Origin: Scalesia atractyloides
Taxonomy: Eukaryota > Streptophyta > Magnoliopsida > Asterales > Asteraceae
Direction of reading: 5' to 3'
Length of the DNA stretch: 64,000 bases
NCBI GenBank assembly: GCA_947069175.1
Contig: CAMTDV010000027.1
Location: forward strand, 41,925,369-41,989,368
Positions 56,064 to 64,000 of this stretch are shown one piece after another; the first letter of the stretch is position 1; each line of letters opens with the position of its first letter. Both the position numbers and the translations under genes were made by a program. The notes beneath the pieces are model-generated. The model was not told the DNA's origin, did no database searches, and worked only from the letters and a program-made list of their open reading frames with translations.

Positions 56064-56720
56064 TTCGGTTGGAGCTAGCCTATTGGAGCTCTAGCTACGG
56101 GTGCTGCTCCTAGTATGATATCTATTCTGAACTCCACTTGCCTATCTGGAGGTAGGCCTAGTAATTCTTCAGGGAAAACATCGGGATAATCCGAGATAAC
56201 TGGTTGATCTTCAAGGTTTGGCTTTGGTTCATTTATGGTAACTTGCGCCATATAGATGACACAGCCTCTTCTCAAAAACTTGGATGCCTTAAATAATGAC
56301 ACCTTTGTCCGGCAATCCATAGTGTGAGTCTCCAGGGATGGTGATCATTTCACCAGATGAGGTTTTGATTTCGATGAGCTTTTTATCACAGGCAATGCGG
56401 GCTTGGTTATGAGATAACCAATCCATGCCTAAGACAACATCGAACCCCGCCAATTTTATTGGCAAAAGAGAGATAGGGATGGAATGATTCTTAATGAATA
56501 TAGAGCATCCATCAAGAATGGAAGAAGCAATTTCTAAGGTTCCATTGGCGAGTTCTATCTTATAAATGTCTAGAGTTCTTATGGGTAAGTTTAATAGTTA
56601 CTAAACTTATGGTCAACAAATGATTTATCTGCAACAGAATCAAAAAGAACTCTAGCATAAATATCATTAATAGGGAAAGTACCTATTATGACGTTGTTGT
56701 CATTAACAGCCTCCCTGGCA
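56064..56720 (-). pseudogene. Element B aspartic protease region
   Basis: The active site reads LFDSVADKSFVDHKF: the Gly of DSGA is replaced by Val (about 56635). Element A instead loses the Asp. A later frame (56320-56075) covers VTINEPKPN, FPEELLGLPPDRQVEFRIDI and APVARAP leading to RT. Frames shift near 56320 and 56080. Confidence 0.75.
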
Positions 56721-57855
56721 TTTCCCTTCTTTGCCTCTTTAGGCTTTGCCTCATTATTTTTGGGTTTCTTGGGGCAATTGTACGTTATATGCCCTTTTTC
56801 GTTGCAGTTATAACAAACTGCATCCTTGAGATCCTTGCAATCTAAGGTCTTATGCCCTTTTCTCTTGCAGATACCACAGGTTTGGTTTGTGGATTTATAC
56901 TACACTGTCCCCAGTGCCTATATTTACAATTTTTGCACAGAGGTTTGTCACTAGACACGTGCAGGTTCTTCTTGAACCCGAAAATTCCCTTCTTCTTAAA
57001 TCCTTGGGGGTTATTATCCTCCCATTTCCTCTTTCCGTCAGTTTCAGTCCTAATTGACTTTTGTCTTACCAGATCTAGGGTGAGGGAAAGAGATAGATCT
57101 ACAGCAGAGCTATAGGTATTAGGCTGTGCCGCCTTTACCATGCCCTTCATCTCGGGCGCCAACCCATTTATGAAACGCGCAATGCGTTTGGATTCGGGGG
57201 TGATCAAATAGGATACTAACCTAGATAGGGAGTTGAAATCGGAGATGTACTTCTGATAGTCTAGGTTTTTCATTGATAGAGACAAGAAGTCTGTCTCTAG
57301 CTTCTCCACTTCATGGGTTGGGCAGTAAGTTTCCTTTACCAAATCAACAAACTTGGACCATCCCAAGTTGTACAGGTTTACCTTACCTGTTGATTGAATC
57401 ATGGCCTTCCACCATGTTAGGGCATCACCCTTGAAGGATTGTGATACGTACTTGACCACATCCTTATCAGCACAATTGCTGATATCTACAATCGTTTCCA
57501 TCTCATCTAGCCACTTTAGGGCTTCTACCGCTCCTTTCTCCCCGTTAAAGTCTCGGGGCTTGCATGAGATGAAATACTTATAAGCACATCCGTCCTTAAC
57601 AGAACGGGACTTTTCAATAAGATCTATTTTCTTTGGTTCACTCTTCGCATTTGCAGAGTGAACAGAGCTCTCCCTATGAGCTGAAGATGGTGGAATAGAT
57701 AGGGGTCTAGAGCGAGTGGCACTCGACTCTCTTAGCTTTTCTATGGCCTTACTCATAAATGCGAGCTTGAAAATTTTCATCATCTATATTTTTATTTTCA
57801 GCTTTATTACATTCAGCATTTCTGTGGCTACTTTGTGCTTCGTTTGAGTTAGCCA
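56721..57855 (-). pseudogene. Element B gag
   Basis: Start ATG at 57855 (MANSNEAQSSHRNAECN). A frame change near 57755 leads into the 57783-56842 frame: YFISCKPRDFNGEKGAVEAL, WLDEMETIVDISNCADKDVV, GDALTWWKAM, CPTHEVEKLETDFLSL, then RKWEDNNPQGFKKKG. Another shift near 56880 precedes two complete CCHC knuckles, CGICKRKGHKTLDC and CYNCNEKGHITYNC. The Trp lost to a stop in element A is kept here. Confidence 0.85.
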
Positions 57856-58199
57856 TCTTTAAGTCTTGGTTTCTATATACCAATAAAACTTTATTTAGCC
57901 ATGGCGCAATAACCATATCGGCTTTCAATATTGGATATAACAATGCATTGCCTATACTAGTGTGAATAACATCACAACTCTTAGGCTTAACATATCTATA
58001 TTTGGCCTAGGTCTTAATAGGACCATCATAGGCAAATTACAATTTGGACATAGTCCATATATCATTGGACAGTGGATCGCAATGTCACAACTGTCATTGT
58101 CATTATTGACAATTATATAGCTTATAGGCTTGTCCCTAATGGACATAATGATTGGGCACATTGGCCGGTCATATTGATCATAATATATATATGGCATAT

Positions 58200-58712
58200 C
58201 AGCCTGTCCCGTTGGACAATTAATTGGGCACATTGGCCTACATCATATCAGATGTATATGGCATATCAGCATGCTCCTTTGGACAATTAATTGGGCACAT
58301 TGGCCTACATCATATCAGATGTATATGGCATATTAGCCTGTCCCTTTGGACAATTAATTGGGCACATTGGCCTACATCATATCAGATGTATATGGCATAT
58401 TAGCCTGTCCCGTTGGACAATTAATTGGGCACATTGGCCTACATCATATCAGATGTATATGGCATATCAGCCTGTCCCGTTGGACAATTAATTGGGCACA
58501 TTGGCCTACATCATATCAGATGTATATGGCATATCAGTCTGTCCCTTTGGACAATTAATTGGGCACATTGGCCTACATCATATCAGATGTATATGGTATA
58601 TCAGCATGTACCGTTGGACAATTAATCGGGCACATTGGCCTACATCATATCAGATGTATATGGCATATCAGCCTGTCTCTTTGGACGATTAATTGGGCAC
58701 ATTGGCCTAACG
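58200..58712 (-). repeat. 67-bp tandem repeat array, about 7.5 copies
   Basis: The unit, in plus-strand pieces, is TTGGACAATTAATTGGGCAC, ATTGGCCTACATCATATCAG, ATGTATATGGCATATCAGCC, TGTCCCG. Copies differ by only one to three bases, implying recent homogenisation. Same location and a shared GGGCACATTGGCCT core as the 35-bp array in element A. Confidence 0.95.
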
Positions 58713-59012
58713 GCTAGTGTGGTTCCTCAAGCCACATTACCAAGAGTATGAACATTTCTTAATGTTACATAAGAGTACTTTAATAATTGATTAATGGTCC
58801 CGGTCACCTTCGACCTTAACGACCTTGGAGGTTTGGACCTAGTCCCTTACTCTTGGATAGAAGGATAACTTCCCTTAACTATCCTGATAGAAGACCCCTT
58901 CGTACTTAACTATCACTTCTTGGCATAATCAATCTATTAAGGTCTTTTGGAATTATATAGCAGAGCATAAATTCGAGTAAAATCGAGGCACTCGTTTTCA
59001 AGAGGATGAGTT

Positions 59013-59035
59013 ACACACACACACACACACACATA

Positions 59036-59070
<35 letters not shown>
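59013..59070. repeat. (AC)n(AT)n microsatellite
   Basis: An ACACAC run passes into an ATATAT run of nearly 40 bp, in the non-coding leader of element B. Confidence 0.9.
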
Positions 59071-59073
<3 letters not shown>

Positions 59074-59228
59074 CCAAAAGTACTTCATTGAATTTCCATA
59101 AGAAATTACAATACTAGAAAGATGAAATAAACTTGTCCATGCAAGGACTTAAAGAAATAAAAATGTCCACCCAGGGACTAAAGAAATAACAATGTCCTCG
59201 CAGGGACTACATATAATTAAAAGAAACT

Positions 59229-60317
59229 TCACTCGTCCTTCTTTCCCTTGACCAACTTGGAGAGTTTCTTGAAGAACTTATTCGTCTTCTTCTCCGTTTT
59301 CTCCAACTGTTGCTGCATTTCTTTCATCTTTTCTAAGGCCTCATTAATGGCCTCAAGTGATGGCGGAGGTTGTGGTTGAGAATGTGGCATAACCGGATAC
59401 TGGTACCCATAAGTTGGATATCTAGTTGGTGGATAAGTAGGTGGGAAAGGAGACGGGTAAAGTGCATTGTGCATAACCGCCTGCATGTATGGGTCTTGTG
59501 ACCACGCTTGATAATCTACCAGCGTAGACGGGTTAAAAGGATCATATCCAGACATGTCTGGGTACGTGGGAATTGGGTTAGTATAACCCATTGGTGGTGG
59601 TTGAATAATAGGTATTGGTGTTGGTTCCACTATAGGTGGAACATTAGAGGGTCCACCCATTTGTGGGCCCTCTTGAATGGTGGGGTAGGAGTTGGGTAAA
59701 GGTGGTAGCGATCCCGACCTTTGTCCAGCACGTACCGACATACGTGCTCCACGCTTCCTTCTTGGTGGTTCAGGTGGTGGTTGAGGTTGGTCCACGGGTT
59801 CCATGTGGACATCTTCTTGAACAGGAGGTGGTTGAGAGTGGTGAGAAGGAGTGTGGGCGAAAGTAAATTGGTTCCAGTATTGGTCCCACTCATTAGGACC
59901 TTGGTAGGGCGATCCAACGTATGAGTTTGAATCGCTCGAAATTTCAATGGGATGCACATTTGATCCTGACGGTGGCATCTCCGGGTCAGACTCCTCGTCC
60001 ATAGGGTGTGATTGGTCCAACTGATTTTGATCGGCTGGAGGCGTGTTAAGACAATGGTTGGGGTTAAATTCTTCATGGTAAGAGTGATGAGAATGGGAAT
60101 GGTGAGAATGGTAGGAGTGGTGTGAGTGGTAAGAATTTTGGGAATGTGAAGGCGAGTGTCTATTAGAGACAGGTCGTCTCGCTGGTTGCCATGGAGACGA
60201 ATCTCCTGATTCTTTATATGCATCTGACTTATGAGGTTGAGGGGGGATGCGTCCCGATGGTCCTCCTCTCATTGGACCTTTTCCTCGTCCACTTTGTCCT
60301 CTCACATGTGGCGGCAT
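59229..60317 (-). CDS. Element B upstream ORF (ORF0), intact, unknown function
   Basis: 362 codons, ATG at 60317 (MPPHVRGQSGRGKGP); the frame extends six codons upstream only to a TTG. Layout: an Arg/Gly-rich start, a His/Ser/Tyr repeat (about residues 55-90, SYHSHHSYHSHHSHSHHSYH), acidic and Pro-rich middle motifs (MPPSGSNVHPIEISSDSNSY, PYQGPNEWDQYWNQFTF), a basic NLS-like RRKRGARMS near residue 195, Pro/Tyr-rich PPMGYTNPIPTYPDMSGYDP and PYMQAVMHNALYPSPF, then a C-terminal coiled coil (about residues 317-362, EAINEALEKMKEMQQQLEK) ending with a Lys-rich tail. No enzyme motif or membrane segment. It lies between the primer site and gag and would be the first ORF of the genomic RNA. A homologue is broken in element A. 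Candidate roles are RNA or chromatin binding or nuclear targeting (inference only). Confidence 0.75.
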   Translation of the reverse strand: MPPHVRGQSGRGKGPMRGGPSGRIPPQPHKSDAYKESGDSSPWQPARRPVSNRHSPSHSQNSYHSHHSYHSHHSHSHHSYHEEFNPNHCLNTPPADQNQLDQSHPMDEESDPEMPPSGSNVHPIEISSDSNSYVGSPYQGPNEWDQYWNQFTFAHTPSHHSQPPPVQEDVHMEPVDQPQPPPEPPRRKRGARMSVRAGQRSGSLPPLPNSYPTIQEGPQMGGPSNVPPIVEPTPIPIIQPPPMGYTNPIPTYPDMSGYDPFNPSTLVDYQAWSQDPYMQAVMHNALYPSPFPPTYPPTRYPTYGYQYPVMPHSQPQPPPSLEAINEALEKMKEMQQQLEKTEKKTNKFFKKLSKLVKGKKDE

Positions 60318-60472
60318 TTTCTTGTTAGAAATCAATTTAAAAACAATACTAATAACTTAATAATGAAATGAGTAATCCTAGGTCAATGCCTAGACTCGGA
60401 AGTCTAAGGAATGTGCACTTGTAAGTTTGAGATTAAACACAAAAGGCTAGTGTTCAATTCTCTGAAACGTTG

Positions 60473-60481
60473 GCTCTAATA
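60473..60481 (-). promoter_or_regulatory. Damaged primer binding site of element B
   Basis: Element A has GCTCTGATACCAACCTGTCACACC at this junction, split here by a small deletion: B reads GCTCTAATAACACACC. The primer complement and the TG terminus of the 5' LTR are both lost, so this copy could not start reverse transcription normally. Confidence 0.7.
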
Positions 60482-63400
60482 ACACACCCCGGATTTCCAA
60501 CCCCGAAATCCAAACACCGGTGGCCCGGGTGGGGAATATCGTGACAACAGTTGATAACATCATAGTCAATTAAACACGGCACAGCGGAAGTCTTGGAGTA
60601 AAATTACTATTACAAACCGAATGTTAAAAAATACAAAATAATATACAAGCTTGTAATAGAAGATCCACAGGCGGATCATAAATTATACATGGAAAGAATA
60701 CAAAACAGACTTTGGGCAGATTTAGGATTTGCAAGATCCCCTATCACTACCGAGCACTTCCGGCCTATTTTTGTATTGTACTTGCAGATTAGTCTTTTGA
60801 AAATACGTCAGCTTTCGCTGGTAAATACACCCAACTGACTCATTTTGAAGACATTTCGAAAATGTTTTAAGTGCGTATCAGCACAAAAATTCTTTTTATA
60901 ATTTGGGTTAATTGACCGTCCAACCTTGTTAACAGATTTACATGTTTCTCATACATACGGGGCTCGGCATGAAAACCGAGACACAGTTAACGTACACACC
61001 ACTTTGGACTCACGAAGGAATCAATTCCTCCCAACCTTGTGGGAATGCATAATTGAGCGTCTATCGGGTGTATACCTACACCCGCGCTAAGGTCGTGGCC
61101 ATTTTAATTGTAATGATCCGAGGATATCCAGGACACGGTAGTTAACCCCCGATGTTTAATTTATCAAACAAAACTGATTAAAACAGAATATGTGGATCTC
61201 TATTCCGAACCGGCGCTCGATTAATCCCATTTCCGATCAAGCGGTAATAATTTACCGTAACCCAAGCCCGTATAGGGGAAATAAGTCAAGAGTATTTACC
61301 TAAGCTAGTCTTCTTTTAATTTTTAATAACGCAGCCGTACACAAAAGGACTAAGTGCAGATAGCATTTACCAGCAAGTCTCTAGTCTGGATTATGGCATA
61401 AACTAACCAATTAAATACTAACGGTCTTTATTTAAGTCATAGACTTAGACCGACTAGCGTACTTGATCAAAACGTATGACGCTAGATTAAACGGTGATTG
61501 GATAGAATGTAGTTTAATCCCAACAAGTACCTTGACTTGTTTAATATGGGTAAACGATTAACATTCTGGATTTTGAAACTAAAATGACAAGGTTAAACCC
61601 GTTTCGGTTAATTTCCAAAAAAATAGTTACATATACGTAATCGTGCGCATATTAGTGATATCGGGTAACCGGATAAGTCATGGACAAGTTCTATATGTCA
61701 TTATACTTTAAATAAGTTAAGATATCAGTAGGATATCAACTTGTATGCCCATTAAGGTTGTAAAACGAAATTATGCCTCATAAGGGCATTTTGGTAATTA
61801 TATACCGTATAAAAGGAACTTGAATATATTTTAGGTTTATTATCATAAGTATTCTGAAAAATATTTTATTTATGATATAATATCAGTAGGATGTCAATTA
61901 TATATCTAAATTATCTTTTATGACCAAACTATGCACCGAATGGGCATTTTGGTCATTTTACACATAGTTTGTAGATTACTTGGGATTCTGAATTTGTAAC
62001 ATGTACCTACTGTATATGTGTTTAAAATAAGTTTTAAATCGGTAGGTAACAAGTCTTGGTCAATAATATGGTTTAAAACCATACTATGTGCCGAAACGGC
62101 GCTTATGTCGTAAAATGACGTTTTTAAGTGATGTTTACGAAAACTGATATTAAGGTCAGATTAAAATGTTTAAAACATTTTATTTAATATAATATATCAG
62201 TAGGTAAATGATTTACCTTGAAAAGATTTGATAAAACCATTTTATAAGCCACAAGGGCTAAAACCGTCATTTATCGACATAGTTTAAGGACTTGTTTGAA
62301 AACTCAGTTTATAACTTGGTTTAACATCTCAAATAATCCTACTTATAATATTACATCAGTAGAAAACTCATTTTCAAGTTTATTATCATTAAAACCTTGA
62401 TTTATGTAAAAAGGACATTTTGGTCAAAGATGGCATAATTATGGAACTTGCGCATAAACTTGGATTCTGATTATGATCATGTAATATAACCTCAGAGGGT
62501 TATGCTACATTATATTATGATCATAATGCAACTTTAGGTCAGTGTCTAACTAATCTAGATCGGGTCAGAATCAAAAGTCAAAGCAGAAATCAAACTTCGC
62601 GACTTTCGGTTGCAAACTGACCCTAGAACTGAAATTGACGAGCCGAACATGTTCTTACATGTTCTAATAATTATTACCAACTTGTTTAAGTGTCAAAACA
62701 AGTTTCATAACATATATAAGATCAATTTATGATTTTTCCGAAAAATGGCATGTTTGACTTTTTAATATTATAACTTTGACCCGTCAATTGGTCTAGCAAA
62801 CGTGATCTTCAGGAGGTTCCCTTTATAGGGACTAACACCTACCTTATTACGATCACTTAGCCATGTTCATTTTGAACAATGGCTGGACCATAATGGTCTT
62901 AACCGAAAGCCAAACGTTTTACGAAAACGCTTGACTTTTGGCTATAAAAGCCTATAAACGAAAATGCAAGAGCAAGGAACACTTACAAGAGGTTCCTACA
63001 ATGCAAGAGAACTAAGTTGGATGCTCCTTTCAGCTAGGAACTTCCAGAGGAGGGAGAAGATTTATGATTTAGAAAGGTGCAAGTTCAAATGGTGAACTTG
63101 ATCACCTATTTATAGTTGGAGAACTCAAAGGAGGTGAACCCAGGTGTTTAGGGGTGTAAGAAGAAGCTTACAAGTGTCCCAAAATGTGGCATAGCAGTTT
63201 AGAGAAGCCATGGTTTCGAATTAATGGTTTTGGAGTTTTGCTTGGAGACCAAACAAAACTTTCTACTGCAGATCTGTTCTCGCGCCCCGCGAGAGACCCA
63301 GGCCTGGTCTCTCACGGCCCGCGACCGCCCTTAGGCCAGTTTCAAAGTTTGACACTTTTAACCCCTTAACTTATTAAAGCTTCTAAAAACCATTTTAAAC

Positions 63401-63823
63401 ACCTTGTTGACACTTTTAATCCCTCCATCATCCAACTTTCACATATTTACAAAATTGAACTCTCTCGTCGAACAAATGGCACGTATGAGAGTTTAGGACT
63501 TCACAAAGGATCACTCAAAGGCTAATGATAAGCATGTTGATTCTGATGTCACTCAGAGGCTGGGCATGTTGACATATCAGTCACTCAGAGACCAAGTTTC
63601 AAGCATGTTGACGTATCAGTCACTCAGAGGCTAATGATTTAAGCACGTTGACATATCAGTCACTCAGAGGCTGTTATTTACGCATGTTGACATCGGTTCG
63701 TCACTCAGAGGCTCAACTTGAGCATGTTGACGCCTTTAGTCCTTATTGGTCTTTAATAGACTATATTTAAAAAATACAACACATGTCACTATATTATTGG
63801 ACACGATTTCACAGGGTGTTACA
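60482..63823 (-). repeat. 5' LTR of element B
   Basis: 3.34 kb from ACACACCCCGGATTTCC to GGGTGTTACA. TATAAATAG on the minus strand at 63106-63114; the perfect TCTCGCGCCCCGCGAGA hairpin at 63278-63294; about seven CACTCAGAGGCT units at 63500-63735. A deletion removes sequence between AAACACC and TTGTTGACAC near 63402. Confidence 0.85.
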
Positions 63824-64000
63824 ACTAGTGAGTTGAAGAGTTCAGGAAGTGTGAGTTCAAAGGAGTAGTTATCTGGTGCGACCCCCACGTCTACCCTAGT
63901 TGAAGAGGGCCTGGAAGTCGACCCAATTCCTGAGCTTACCAGGAAGAATGCCTCCAAGAGGTCACGCGGTGAATCGGGTGGGAAGGTTGTGCTGCCTCTT
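63824..64000 (+). other. Coding-looking fragment entering from the right
   Basis: One plus-strand frame reads TSELKSSGSVSSKE, a stop, LSGATPTSTLVEEGLEVDPI, then PELTRKNASKRSRGESGGKV to the window end. Ser/Lys/Glu-rich with a basic SKRSRG patch. It resembles the linker parts of plant transposon ORFs, but too little is visible to assign a family. It begins right at the outer LTR end of element B, so it is the host sequence into which B inserted. Confidence 0.25.

Larger units (their letters stand above)
57856..59228 (-). other. Element B leader between ORF0 and gag
   Basis: 1.37 kb with no protein that I can support. The tandem array at 58200-58712 gives rise to staggered 66-codon frames in all phases, which are artefacts of a 67-bp period. 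It also contains the shared CGGCTAGTGTGGTTCCTCAA and GATAGAAGGATAACTTCCC blocks and an (AC)n(AT)n microsatellite. Confidence 0.6.
52728..63823 (-). mobile_element. Ty3/gypsy element B (same family as A)
   Basis: Sense order from the right: 5' LTR (63823-60482), damaged primer site, ORF0, tandem-repeat leader, gag, protease, RT, RNase H, integrase-chromodomain, polypurine tract, truncated 3' LTR (53433-52728). Collinear with element A but about 10% different by eye. The two LTRs carry different internal deletions. Only ORF0 is fully open. Confidence 0.85.

Noticed and set aside
58072..58692. Series of overlapping 66-72-codon plus-strand ORFs
   Set aside because: They are staggered every 67 bp because the tandem unit is not a multiple of three; artefacts of the array.
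58200..58712. CRISPR-like regular array
   Set aside because: Head-to-tail identical units with no variable spacers, inside a plant retrotransposon leader.
59508..59924. Plus-strand Trp/Arg/Val-rich frames
   Set aside because: Antisense to the Pro/His-rich ORF0 of element B.

Overview
This window is repeat-dominated plant nuclear DNA and contains no intact host gene that I can support. The organism is a eudicot. Asteraceae is my best guess, from the style of the Ty1/copia and Tekay-type Ty3/gypsy proteins (inference from remembered families; no search was possible). Nearly all coding signal is LTR-retrotransposon gag/pol in various states of decay, plus smaller hAT-type DNA transposon pieces and one old Ulp1-associated-looking pseudogene.

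Layout. 1-6254: 3' part of a copia-like element (accessory ORF region and 3' LTR), interrupted at 2424-4859 by a complete non-autonomous copia-type element flanked by an AAAGA target duplication. 6255-6534 and 21565-23280: two halves of a minus-strand pseudogene, split by a large minus-strand Ty3/gypsy composite (element A, 6535-21564). Element A has three LTR segments: a 3' LTR, a nearly complete interior, a 5' LTR, then a second truncated interior and a third partial LTR. 25300-36144: full-length plus-strand copia element D (714-715 bp LTRs, ATCAT target duplication, gag, coiled-coil insert, protease, integrase, RT, RNase H, all with lesions). 37667-39848 and 50059-52340: two related solo gypsy LTRs. 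40272-40826 and 41765-41919: two hAT-type MITEs with 8-bp target duplications. 46364-50045: deleted Athila-type gypsy element on the minus strand, containing the 3' exons of a hAT transposase. 52728-63823: minus-strand Ty3/gypsy element B, same family as A. 63824-64000: start of a different, coding-looking repeat.

How the parts relate. Elements A and B share one plan in sense orientation: 5' LTR, tRNA-Met primer site, an extra upstream ORF rich in His/Ser/Pro/Tyr with a C-terminal coiled coil, a tandem-repeat leader, gag with two CCHC knuckles, protease, RT, RNase H, integrase, chromodomain-like tail, polypurine tract, 3' LTR. The extra ORF is open for 362 codons in B although B's gag and pol carry several stops. 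It is the strongest candidate here for an under-described function.

The order of insertion can be read from the nesting: the pseudogene came first, and elements A and F now interrupt it. The non-autonomous copia element then inserted into F.
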